Shown here piece after piece: positions 1 to 8,246 of a stretch of DNA of 53,131 nucleotides. The stretch is taken from the NCBI GenBank assembly GCA_012270065.1, contig JAAXJB010000115.1, positions 14,861-67,991 on the forward strand, read 5' to 3'. Below the pieces are notes generated by a model. The model saw only the letters and a program-made list of their open reading frames with translations. It was not told the DNA's origin and ran no database searches. Position numbers and translations under genes: made by a program. The DNA is from Rubripirellula sp. (lineage in GTDB: Bacteria; Planctomycetota; Planctomycetia; Pirellulales; Pirellulaceae). The number at the start of each line of letters is the position of its first letter. Within the stretch, counting starts at the first letter, position 1.

Positions 1-1558
1 CTCCACACACGATGGCGTCAAAAACCTGACCGTCCGAGGTTTGTTGCGAGATTGCACCACCGCCACGCTGATTAAGGTTCCTGAGTCGCACCCAGGTTTC
101 CAGTGTTTTTTCTGTTAACTGCTTTGTGAGAGGTTTGGTACGGGCGAATCCGGTCTTTCCGTCCAGAACGAGTCCACGGGAGTCCTGCGTTGCGTTGCCT
201 TGAAGACTCGCGTCCATATCGCCGACCTGATCGTCCAATCCGGATTCGAAGTTCCATGCAGCAATAGGCTGTGGCACAGCTATTTTTTTCGCGTTTGTTT
301 TTTTGTTCTTTAACGCTGAAATGCGGGCGGCTTGCTCGATCTCATTCAAGCTGCGATTGAGTTCTTCGATTTGCGCTTTTAGCTTTTCCGCTTTGACCAG
401 TGATTGCTTGTCCGGCTTGATCTTGCGTTCACCAAATTCAACTCCGGCCAACGCCGATGCCATACTGTAGTAATCGTGTGATGTAATTGGATCAAATTTG
501 TGGTCATGGCATCGTGCGCAATTGGTCGTCATGCCAAGAAAAACCTGATTGACCATGCCGACCATGTCTTCCATTTCATCCTGACGCATGGTTTTCCGCA
601 TCGTGTCGTTGGACGGTTTCGTTGTATTGTGCGGTCCGGTGACAAGGCACGCGACAGCGACGGATCCACCTTCATCCGGTGAAAGAATGTCTCCGGCAAT
701 CTGTTGTCGTACGAATTCATCGTACGGCATGTCCCGGTTAAGGGCATCGATTACCCAGTTGCGATAAGGCCATGCATTGTTGCGGGGCTGGTTGTATTCG
801 AATCCATTGCTTTCACCGAAGTGAACCACGTCCAGCCAGTGCCGCGCCCAACGTTCACCATAATGCGGAGAATCGAGGAGACGGTTAATGAGTTTTTCAT
901 AGGCATCGCTGGAATCATCTTGAACAAACGCGTCAACTTCCTGCCGTGTTGGAGGAAGGCCGAGCAAATCAAAAGAGAGTCGTCTGATGAGAATGCGCCG
1001 GGTTGCCTCAGGTGCCGGTTCCAGATTTTTGTCATGGAGGTTTTTAAGAATGAATCGGTCAATTGGGTTCCGCACCCAGTCTGACTTGAGCGTGGGAGGC
1101 TCGACGGCTTGCAGCGGTTGGAGCGACCACCAGTCCAGTCCTGCTCGGCGGTTCGTACTCACGGCGAACAAATCAAGCGGCTGTTCTCCCCAGACTGCAC
1201 CTTGTTGGATCCACTCCTTGATCAAACGCTTTTCCTTTGCCGGTAGCGGATGCTCCGGCGGCATTTCGTCAGAACTCACTCGCTTCCACAGTAAACTGCT
1301 TTTCGTATTTCCCGGAAACAACGCCGGGCCATTTTCGCCTCCTTGTTTCAGGAACCGTAGTTCAGTCAATTTCAGGTCTGCTTCCGGTTCGCTCCCTTGG
1401 TGGCATTCGAGGCAGTGTTCGACGAAGATTGGAGCGATCTGGTTGTCAAAATCAATGGTTTCGGCGTGGATCTCTGTTCTTTGTGAACAGCCGAAATGGA
1501 TGATGACCACGAGAAGGTAACGATATGCAAAGATTGCCCTGTTTTGTTTCGACATCAT
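1..1558 (-). CDS. PSD1-type cytochrome c / DUF1549 / DUF1553 protein, C-terminus cut by window edge
   Basis: The reading frame is open from an ATG pair at 1558/1555 to the left edge (about 519 residues), so the C-terminal part is missing. The N-terminus has a hydrophobic stretch (YLLVVIIHFGC) that looks like a signal or lipoprotein-type leader. A planctomycete cytochrome (PSCyt1-like) domain follows, with a heme-binding CxxCH (HCLECHQG), then a DUF1549-like section containing NPIDRFILKNL and GERWARHWLDVVHFGES. A second CxxCH-like site, NCARCHDHKFDPI, comes later. Near the edge the sequence becomes a concanavalin/LamG_3-like segment (around LETWVRLR), as found in the middle of such proteins. 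The DUF1553 part would lie outside. Family members are large secreted planctomycete proteins of unproven function, often near sulfatases. The family call is solid and the function is unknown. Confidence 0.88.
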   Translation of the reverse strand, partial: MMSKQNRAIFAYRYLLVVIIHFGCSQRTEIHAETIDFDNQIAPIFVEHCLECHQGSEPEADLKLTELRFLKQGGENGPALFPGNTKSSLLWKRVSSDEMPPEHPLPAKEKRLIKEWIQQGAVWGEQPLDLFAVSTNRRAGLDWWSLQPLQAVEPPTLKSDWVRNPIDRFILKNLHDKNLEPAPEATRRILIRRLSFDLLGLPPTRQEVDAFVQDDSSDAYEKLINRLLDSPHYGERWARHWLDVVHFGESNGFEYNQPRNNAWPYRNWVIDALNRDMPYDEFVRQQIAGDILSPDEGGSVAVACLVTGPHNTTKPSNDTMRKTMRQDEMEDMVGMVNQVFLGMTTNCARCHDHKFDPITSHDYYSMASALAGVEFGERKIKPDKQSLVKAEKLKAQIEELNRSLNEIEQAARISALKNKKTNAKKIAVPQPIAAWNFESGLDDQVGDMDASLQGNATQDSRGLVLDGKTGFARTKPLTKQLTEKTLETWVRLRNLNQRGGGAISQQTSDGQVFDAIVCG

Positions 1559-1776
1559 GTAGGTTTGTTTCGGCGGGCTGAATACTCACAACGGTACATT
1601 GTTGACGCTTACCATTGTATCAGTTTGGATTCGCGCGGATGCGCGGTTAATTTCAGGGAGGTTCAACCGCGTCAGTGATGGTTCAAATACCGCTTTTCGC
1701 GGCTCGGTGTGATCTGTTGGATGGAATCCGGGGTAATAATCTAGAAGTAACATCACCTTTTTGCGGACTTACTGTA

Positions 1777-2148
1777 ATGAAGTTTCCAACCTCATTTATC
1801 TCTCCGGTTTCAATAATCTTGTGTTTTGCTTCGGGCTTTGCCGATCAATCCGCAGTTGACATTCGTGGTTCAGTACTGAGTCAGATGGAGTCTTCGCACA
1901 GACATGCGCAGGCGTTGCGTAAGATCAGGTCCATACCAGAAGCGTCGTTGCGGTTCCGAGTCTGGGATTTATCTGAACTTCCCCAAGATCTGGCAGCGGG
2001 GGTAGATCCGAAGGAGTTCCAGAAGTTCAATCCATTCCACAGCCCAGCTATTCAGCTTCCACGAGACAAGCCTCTCGGCGGATCGCAGAAAACGAATAAT
2101 GGATCCGAGGAAAGTCAGGTGTGTTTACGTGCTGGTGAAAGGTCATGA
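1777..2148 (+). CDS. Secreted hypothetical protein, probable 5' part of a frameshifted gene
   Basis: The 123-codon ORF starts at an ATG followed by a convincing signal peptide: MKFPTS, a hydrophobic core with IILCFASG, then a likely cleavage after GFA. The mature part has no motif I recognise; it is charged and ends in a tail (ESQVCLRAGERS) that looks out of frame. The next ORF, shifted by +1, starts inside its end and overlaps by 50 nt. That ORF has no signal peptide of its own. The simplest view is one secreted protein split by a frameshift near 2089-2110. Two genuinely overlapping genes remain possible. An upstream ATG at 1675 would add 34 residues and bury the signal peptide, so it was not chosen. 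Confidence 0.5.
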   Translation: MKFPTSFISPVSIILCFASGFADQSAVDIRGSVLSQMESSHRHAQALRKIRSIPEASLRFRVWDLSELPQDLAAGVDPKEFQKFNPFHSPAIQLPRDKPLGGSQKTNNGSEESQVCLRAGERS

Positions 2149-2674
2149 ATCTGAAATAGTAGCAACAATGAACCACACTGGAACTTCGAGTCTGGACAAG
2201 ACCCACTACGGCGGTCCGCCCTATGCGAAGAAGGTGAGTGCTGAATTTGTGCTGACGTTGGATCACGCTGAGGACACAGTTAGTCGTTACCAAGTTCTGC
2301 CAACATGTTTTGATGCGATCGGATTGGACCAAGAAAAAAAGCAGTCTGTGGACACCGAGAAGGTAGTCGGTGCCTGGCGGTCCGTGAAGCTTGAAGGGAG
2401 TGATATGGGAAAGCGGATTCTCGGGATCGATGTGGAGTTTTCCGAACGTGGGAGTGTCAGAATGACCGCAAAGATCAAACAGCGGAATCAGGTCACTTCC
2501 ATTATCAAGAAGGGCGAGTACAAGATTGCCAAGAACGCGCTGATTATGACCTTCGATGGTGAAACACGTTCATGTGCCGCATGGTTTCAGAAAGATCGGC
2601 TTGTCGTGCAGGATCCCGAACTTGATTCTCGGGTTCACTATGCAAGGAAACTGGACTCGGAAAGGGAAGATTAG
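2099..2674 (+). CDS. Lipocalin-like (TIGR03067-type) protein, probable 3' part of a frameshifted gene
   Basis: 191 codons from ATG 2099. The C-terminal half (from about residue 85, VVGAWRSVKLEGSDMGKR) has the pattern of planctomycete lipocalin-like domains of the TIGR03066/TIGR03067 type: a GxW strand, a VEFSERGSV strand, GEYKIAKNALIMTFDGE, and a closing strand. The N-terminal half (CVYVLVKGHESEIVATM onward) reads like beta-rich secreted protein. There is no signal peptide, although the family is usually exported. This, and the 50-nt overlap with the preceding signal-peptide ORF, suggest both are one gene with a one-base insertion. The frame is open upstream only to 2006. Domain assignment is by pattern only. 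Confidence 0.6.
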   Translation: MDPRKVRCVYVLVKGHESEIVATMNHTGTSSLDKTHYGGPPYAKKVSAEFVLTLDHAEDTVSRYQVLPTCFDAIGLDQEKKQSVDTEKVVGAWRSVKLEGSDMGKRILGIDVEFSERGSVRMTAKIKQRNQVTSIIKKGEYKIAKNALIMTFDGETRSCAAWFQKDRLVVQDPELDSRVHYARKLDSERED

Positions 2675-3124
2675 TGTTTCGAGCTTCCCGAAGACTTTTG
2701 TAGCTTGCTAAAACACTCCATGCGAACGACTCGACAAGCGTTGGAATCAGGTTCGGTTAACGGCATAGATGGCGATTGCAACGTTTTAAGTGAGAGGCCG
2801 AGGGGCCGGCATAAATTGTTTTCGATGGCTTGAGTAGCCCGTTTAGTATTCGAAAGCATGTAGATGTTTCGACCAACACCTCGACAACTTGTTTGCGGCC
2901 CTTGCATGTTTCGTCTTTGTAATTTCAGTTGTGGAGCAGACTCTGGAAACAGCGTGTGGCGTAGCAGAAAGTGTTGGGGTTGAGGGGCAACACACATCGC
3001 CCAGTGTTTGTGGGGCTTTTTCGGTTTACCGTCACTCTCGTTTCCTCACACTGAAGTCATGACGATTTACCGTCGTCCCGGAACACCAGTACCGATGTTC
3101 TCACTTTCGTACCCGTGTTTTCGT
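2675..3124. other. Intergenic stretch between convergent genes, no gene seen
   Basis: 450 bases between the lipocalin-like ORF (plus) and the esterase (minus). The minus-strand open frame here has no recognisable protein character, no convincing ribosome binding site and a composition unlike its neighbours. I see no hairpin followed by a T tract that would serve either gene. Confidence 0.6.
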
Positions 3125-5029
3125 TTAGTTTTTCGATGGCTCTAATGCGCGGTGGTAAAAGTTTTTGTCTTGTCTCCATAATTCCAAAAGCACATCGCGA
3201 GTGTCGTGATCGACGTCAGGAAGTACTAGAAATTCATGGGCTATTTTCAGTTGTTTCAGGTGTTCGTGGAAAGATTCATTGTCAGCAAATGACGAGTCGT
3301 CTTTTCCAACAACTTGGCGAATCAATACATCAAGTTTGTGCAGCTTTTCGTTGTTTTCTCGAGCGACCTGCCATGGGTTTAGCGTTTTGAAGTAGGAAAT
3401 GTCGTCGCTGCAAACTGTTTTCATAATGAAATCACGTAATGGTGCGTTTCGCAACGCGCGCGGTCCCTTGAAGTCGGGGTCCAACGGGCCTGCGGCAAGA
3501 ATCGAAACACCAGCGAATTGATCTGCATGCTTGAGCCCGATTCGAGCCGCGCCGAAACCACCCATGCTGAAACCTTCGATAATACGACCGTGCCTGCCGG
3601 CAACCGTTCGGTAATTCTTGTCAACATGTGGGATCACTTCCTGAATGAAGACGGATTCGACCGGAGCCGAGCCATCTTTCGAATCGCTCCACAGTCGTTT
3701 CGGGAGTCCGTTTACGTACACGACCAACATTGGAGGAATGCTTCCGTCCACCATTGCGTCATGAAAGAGGCGTGTAAGTGGTCGGATGCCAGAGACTCCG
3801 CCATCGGTTCCATGCAACCAGTACAACACAGGAAATCGACGGCTAGATGATCTTTCATAGGTCGGCGGCTTGTAGATATGGTAGCTGACTTCCGAGCCAA
3901 TCAGGTTGCTACTGAAAACAACGAAATCAACGGGCTTTAATGCAACCTCATGAGTGACCCACGGCAACGTCCGGTCAACACGAGTGTCACTCAAATGATT
4001 CGCGGCGTGCTTACGACCGAATTTGTCGAAGAATTGCCAAATCTCCTCAAATGCATCGATGTCTTGATTGGTCCTCCCAACAAATCTTTCGGGTAGTGCA
4101 GTAGTTTTTCGTCCAGGAATGGCGTGCCCCCCACCAATAACTCTGTACAGTGCGATCGCTGTTTCATTTTCGCCTCCCTGCCACAAAGTTAGTTCTACAG
4201 AAGAGCCATCTGAATCAGATTTGTTGGGTATTTTCTTCGTTTTGGGCGGTGTTGAAATCGCGTTTCGATTTTTCCAAAGGTCGATCGCGTCAGTGGTTGA
4301 GATGCAGTAACCACGGGAACCGTTTGCCTGGTTGCGAAAGCGGTTCAGTTTAGGAAAAAGGTTTACCTGGACCTCGCCGCCTTCATAGGGAACAAGTTTG
4401 TCCTCAGTTCCGTTCATGAAAAGCATCGAAACTGGCTGTGACGGCTGAAACTTCGTTTTAAGCGGCTTAGCCATAGAAGCTACAATGATACCTACACCGC
4501 TAAATACATCCGCACGCTCTATCGCCAATCGCTGAGACATGAAGCCGCCGTTTGACATGCCAGTTGCAAACACGCGTGTTCGGTCAACGTTGTGTTTATG
4601 AATTACTTCCTCAACGACGGCAATTAAAAACGACACATCGTCAATCGTCCGGTCATGCTCGACAAACCGTTCCGACTCCCGGCCATCATTCCAATGACCA
4701 TTGATGGCATTCGGATAAACGACGATAAACCCGTGCCGATCCGCTACATCCGACATGCCCATTGCCGAAAATTTGTCGGCATTGCCACCTCCTCCATGGA
4801 GGCAGATCACGAGGGAAGGTCTTTTCTTGCCTTCGGTGTTCTTGGGAAGGTGAATTCGATACTCCCGCTGTAACCCAGCATGCAGAATTTTGATCTTTGA
4901 ACCGGTCGATTGCGGTCTGGTTCTCTGGAATTGGCCTGCAGCAACTGATGCGAACGCAAGGAGTGCGAGAACGCAAATCAGGGCGCGATATTTTTTCAGG
5001 GCCCGATATTTTTTGAAATGGTCAAACAT
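3125..5029 (-). CDS. Secreted two-domain esterase (LpqC/PHB-depolymerase-like plus esterase D-like)
   Basis: 634 codons from ATG 5029. The start was chosen because it places a signal peptide at residues 15-33 (ALICVLALLAFASVAAG); the frame runs 47 codons further upstream without protein-like character. Residues about 45-340 form an alpha/beta hydrolase of the LpqC/feruloyl-esterase/PHB depolymerase type: HGGGGN oxyanion-hole motif at 78-83, nucleophile elbow GMSNGG (Ser159), probable Asp210 in NGTEDKLVPYEGG, and probable His302 in GGGHAIPG. Residues about 360-630 form a second, esterase D-like hydrolase with WLHGTDGG, elbow GFSMGG (Ser488) and a late His608 in DVDHDT. Both sites look intact, so this is a tandem extracytoplasmic esterase. 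The likely substrates are acyl or aromatic esters on polysaccharides, which is inference. No operon partner is evident. Confidence 0.85.
   Translation of the reverse strand: MFDHFKKYRALKKYRALICVLALLAFASVAAGQFQRTRPQSTGSKIKILHAGLQREYRIHLPKNTEGKKRPSLVICLHGGGGNADKFSAMGMSDVADRHGFIVVYPNAINGHWNDGRESERFVEHDRTIDDVSFLIAVVEEVIHKHNVDRTRVFATGMSNGGFMSQRLAIERADVFSGVGIIVASMAKPLKTKFQPSQPVSMLFMNGTEDKLVPYEGGEVQVNLFPKLNRFRNQANGSRGYCISTTDAIDLWKNRNAISTPPKTKKIPNKSDSDGSSVELTLWQGGENETAIALYRVIGGGHAIPGRKTTALPERFVGRTNQDIDAFEEIWQFFDKFGRKHAANHLSDTRVDRTLPWVTHEVALKPVDFVVFSSNLIGSEVSYHIYKPPTYERSSSRRFPVLYWLHGTDGGVSGIRPLTRLFHDAMVDGSIPPMLVVYVNGLPKRLWSDSKDGSAPVESVFIQEVIPHVDKNYRTVAGRHGRIIEGFSMGGFGAARIGLKHADQFAGVSILAAGPLDPDFKGPRALRNAPLRDFIMKTVCSDDISYFKTLNPWQVARENNEKLHKLDVLIRQVVGKDDSSFADNESFHEHLKQLKIAHEFLVLPDVDHDTRDVLLELWRQDKNFYHRALEPSKN
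4981..5016. repeat. 18-bp tandem duplication inside the signal-peptide region
   Basis: Two adjacent 18-bp units, 4981-4998 and 4999-5016, differ at two positions and share GATATTTTTT. On the minus strand they encode KKYRAL twice just before the hydrophobic core of the esterase signal peptide. The length is a multiple of three, so the frame is kept. It lengthens the positively charged n-region of the leader. Confidence 0.85.
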
Positions 5030-5170
5030 AAAGCGAGCGTTGCAAGGAGACTGAAGATGGGTTATCACGAAAACGCCCACCAGTGACCCAACGAGCGAGG
5101 AGTGAACACTAGTTAACTTTATAACTCTTTCAGACCGCGCGGCAGCCGCTCTATCTCTCCATCGGCGCAT

Positions 5171-5209
5171 GAAAAAACCCCACGGTCGCGTCGTTTCGCT
5201 ACCGTGGGG
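5171..5209 (-). terminator. Rho-independent terminator of the initiator tRNA
   Basis: A perfect 9-bp inverted repeat (CCCCACGGT / ACCGTGGGG, 5178-5186 and 5201-5209) lies directly downstream of the tRNA on the minus strand. The following minus-strand sequence is a run of six T. The spacing is only six bases from the tRNA 3' end. Confidence 0.9.
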
Positions 5210-5215
5210 TTCAAG

Positions 5216-5289
<74 letters not shown>

Positions 5290-5327
5290 GTGTTTTTTAA
5301 TGTCGATGCTATCGCTCGACGTGCGGA

Positions 5328-5356
5328 GTTATCTAACAACCGCGTGTTACTGTCAA
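5328..5356 (-). promoter_or_regulatory. Sigma-70-type promoter for the initiator tRNA
   Basis: On the minus strand a perfect -35 box TTGACA (5351-5356) is followed by a 17-nt spacer and GATAAC (5328-5333), which matches the -10 consensus at four of six positions. The predicted start is around 5320, giving a 5' leader of about 30 nt before the mature tRNA end at 5289. Confidence 0.65.
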
Positions 5357-5848
5357 GGGATCCCTGCTGAGGAATGCCGACATGCACCCAATGACTTGGT
5401 AGAACTGTTGATCGTCTTGTGGTGGATCATTATTCACCGCATTCGTGATTTCAGGGCAAGTTTTCTCCGTTCGCATGGTGTGTCCTGTGTTCCCGGCTTT
5501 TTCTGTTGGATCGTTGAAGGCGACCCTTCCGCCGCAGGATACATGGATCCACTGGATTTCTGCTTGAAAGCACGCGGTGAGGGGGCTGTTTAAATGGCAT
5601 GACAGCCACACCCGTTAATCATCACGCACGCCTAAACACGGCTATTTTTGGAAAGACTGAGTCTTTTTTAGGTTTTTTTAGTGGTTAAGTACCGTAGGTT
5701 GTCGATCTGATTCGCTTTAATTCCGATCTGCCCTTATCTTATAAGGGGGCTGTGACAGGTTTCCAGCGGAGGGAACTGTCTCCTTATCTGCCCTGGATTC
5801 GCTTCAAAGCCCAATCGCCGCAGCCATCAAGAGAGACGAATCGAAACG
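5357..5848. other. Intergenic region upstream of the squalene-cyclase-repeat gene
   Basis: About 490 bases with no credible gene on either strand. Open frames here are short and lack ribosome binding sites. T-rich stretches around 5640-5690 could hold a promoter for the gene that follows, but no clear -35/-10 pair stands out. A GAGAGACGAA purine tract precedes the ATG at 5849. Confidence 0.5.
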
Positions 5849-6007
5849 ATGACACAATCCGATTCATAACAAACCGAATCGAATGCCGACGTTGGCGGAG
5901 TTCAGCCGCCTGCTCCGGATGCCGGACCTCCAACGCGGGTCCGTCCCGTTTCCGGTTCGTCCGAACCAGTACTCCCGCCAGCGCGAGGGTCGCACATCGG
6001 TAACGGA

Positions 6008-8146
6008 ATGCCCTCTGTGCCACCGCCGCCTCCACGGGCTCAAGGCCCAAACGTTGCAGCCCCGCCTCTTCGAGCTGATGTACAGACTCCACCGCCCAAA
6101 AAGGTACAGCCAGCGGTGGGTAACCAAGACGAATCAAATCCGGCACCAACTGGCGTGGGGCGGGTGCCAGCCAACGTCGCAGCGGATTCGACCGCTGGAT
6201 TGCAGCCAGCTGCACCAGCAGTGCCGCAGCCGAGGCAACCTGTTGGCCCAACTGCACCGTCAGTGCCGCCGCCTGAATTGAAAACGAAGCCTAACACAGT
6301 GGGTGCCGATGGGACGCGTGCATCGATTCCGGATCAGCGTCCAAGCCCCGACGCGGGACAGCAAGCTGTTTCGGGTACGCGGAGTCAAGATGTGGCGCCA
6401 CCAGCGCAGCCGCGGCCTGTCACGACATCGACCACCAATTCAAAGAACCCGCAGCAGGGGCTGTCGCTGGAGAAGCCCGCGGGAACAGCGGGACCAGAGA
6501 ACCGTGCCGCAAGCAGTGCCCCCCGCAACCCCAACGGTTTGCCGGTTCCACCGCCACCGCCACCCCGCTCAACTCTTCCTCCTGTTCGACAGCCTGTTGA
6601 AGTAACACCTCAGAGTAAAGTTGCAACCGGTGTCGGCACTGCCAAAGGGGTAAGGTGGCGCGGAGAGCTTGATGGGGTGGGCAAACCTGCAGGGAGCATG
6701 AAGCCGCACAAAGTGACTGCTGCGTTGGGTGAAGTCGATATTCCTGAGGGTGATTCTGAAGATCCAACAGCAAGAGATCAGGTGACACGGGAAGCACCTT
6801 CCTGGTTGGTAAGCATGGTCATTCACTTGATCCTGCTTCTCATTCTTGCGTTCATCAGCACGCCAGCCGGGACAAAAATCGGAACGCTGATGTTGAGCAT
6901 TGGCCAGAGCATACAGGATTCTCCCGTCGATTTTGCTGAGTTTGAAATCGCGACGACTGATATTCCCAATGACAGTCAGGTCATGGAGGAGGTTGAGTCT
7001 GAAGTGAACCTTGATTCCCTGTTTGAATCGGCGGATGTAGAGACTGTCGAAGATGTCGTGCCGGTCGAGATTGGCATGGGAGCAATGGAATTGGCACAGC
7101 CGATGTTCAATGGGCGCAGTGGGGCCATCAAGGCCGCTTTGCTCGCCAGGTTTGGCGGCACGCCAAAAACGCAGGATGCAGTCAAAAGAGGTCTGGAATG
7201 GCTCAAACGGAATCAGAAAAGTGATGGCAGTTGGAGCATGCAGGGCCCGTACAATGATGGCGGGTTCACGGAAAACAAAATTGCCGCGACAGCCATGGCT
7301 CTGCTTGCCTATCTGGGTGATGGGCACACTCACAAAAAAGGTGATTATCAGAAGGTTGTCGAGCGTGGGATGAAATGGCTGGTCAAACAACAGGATCGGC
7401 AGGGGTTTTTCGCCAAGAACGCGCGAAGTCACGAAAAAATGTACGCCCAGGCGCAAGCGTCGATCGCAATCTGTGAGTTGTACGGGATGTCAGGTGATTC
7501 ATGGCTGAGACCGCATGCCCAACGAGCTATTGATTTCGCCGAGAAAGCACAATCCGAAAGGGGTGGATGGCGATATGAACCTAAATATGACTCCGACACG
7601 TCCATGACCGGATGGTATGTGATGGCACTTGAAAGTGGCCGAGCAGCGAAGTTGGATGTCAATATTTCAGTTTTGACACGCGTTATGCTGTATCTGGATG
7701 AGGCGGCCTCGTATGACGGTGCTGCCTACGGTTATCAGGCCGGTAGTGCACCGAGTTCAGCCATGACGGCCGAAGGGCTTCTGTGCCGGCAATACATCGG
7801 CTGGGAGCGTGATCATCCCCCGATGGTGCGAGGGATCTCAGCCTTGATCGAAGACGCTCCCTTTAACATTGCTGACCAGGATGTCTACTATTGGTATTAC
7901 GCCACACAGGTGTTGCATCACTATGGTGGTTCACCTTGGCGGCGTTGGAACACGGTCATGCGGGAGGAATTGCCCAATGCCCAGGTAAAAACGGGTAAGG
8001 AAAGTGGTAGCTGGGCACCGCAGCGTGATCGTTGGGGTAAGAACGCCGGGAGACTCTATACAACTTGCCTCTCGCTGTATTGCCTTGAGGTGTATTACCG
8101 TCACATGCCGATTTATGATGTGGCAGCACCACCACCGGGTGAATAA
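6008..8146 (+). CDS. Proline-rich membrane protein with squalene-cyclase/prenyltransferase-like repeats
   Basis: 712 codons from the first in-frame ATG after a stop. Residues 1-215 are low-complexity and Pro/Ala-rich (PPPPPP runs), suggesting a flexible cytoplasmic linker. One transmembrane helix lies at 265-284 (SWLVSMVIHLILLLILAFIS). The C-terminal part, about 380-690, has alpha/alpha-barrel repeats of the prenyltransferase/squalene oxidase superfamily: GLEWLKRNQKSDGSW, MKWLVKQQDRQGFF, AIDFAEKAQSERGGW, followed by YWYYATQVL. Planctomycetes carry many such proteins; a cyclase reaction is not implied, and I do not see the DXDD motif of hopene cyclases. The same frame continues upstream to ATG 5849 (MTQSDS) but is broken by TAA at 5867-5869, so the true start or integrity is uncertain. 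Confidence 0.85.
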   Translation: MPSVPPPPPRAQGPNVAAPPLRADVQTPPPKKVQPAVGNQDESNPAPTGVGRVPANVAADSTAGLQPAAPAVPQPRQPVGPTAPSVPPPELKTKPNTVGADGTRASIPDQRPSPDAGQQAVSGTRSQDVAPPAQPRPVTTSTTNSKNPQQGLSLEKPAGTAGPENRAASSAPRNPNGLPVPPPPPPRSTLPPVRQPVEVTPQSKVATGVGTAKGVRWRGELDGVGKPAGSMKPHKVTAALGEVDIPEGDSEDPTARDQVTREAPSWLVSMVIHLILLLILAFISTPAGTKIGTLMLSIGQSIQDSPVDFAEFEIATTDIPNDSQVMEEVESEVNLDSLFESADVETVEDVVPVEIGMGAMELAQPMFNGRSGAIKAALLARFGGTPKTQDAVKRGLEWLKRNQKSDGSWSMQGPYNDGGFTENKIAATAMALLAYLGDGHTHKKGDYQKVVERGMKWLVKQQDRQGFFAKNARSHEKMYAQAQASIAICELYGMSGDSWLRPHAQRAIDFAEKAQSERGGWRYEPKYDSDTSMTGWYVMALESGRAAKLDVNISVLTRVMLYLDEAASYDGAAYGYQAGSAPSSAMTAEGLLCRQYIGWERDHPPMVRGISALIEDAPFNIADQDVYYWYYATQVLHHYGGSPWRRWNTVMREELPNAQVKTGKESGSWAPQRDRWGKNAGRLYTTCLSLYCLEVYYRHMPIYDVAAPPPGE

Positions 8147-8246
8147 GCGTCCGGCAGATTGGCCGGCACATTGTTGAAGCCGGGTGGAATCCGGAGATGC
8201 AGGGAAGGAGACGGGGGCCGAATGTAGGCTCGATGAATCGGGTGTC

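Noticed and set aside
2671-2997. Minus-strand 108-codon frame in the 2.7-3.1 kb gap
   Set aside because: Poor composition, no ribosome site, and no recognisable domain.
3125-5170. Longer start (5170) for the two-domain esterase
   Set aside because: It would add 47 residues without protein character and bury the signal peptide that begins at 5029.
6569-7456. 295-codon minus-strand frame inside the squalene-cyclase-repeat gene
   Set aside because: It is an antisense frame over a gene with clear domains; its translation has no recognisable pattern.
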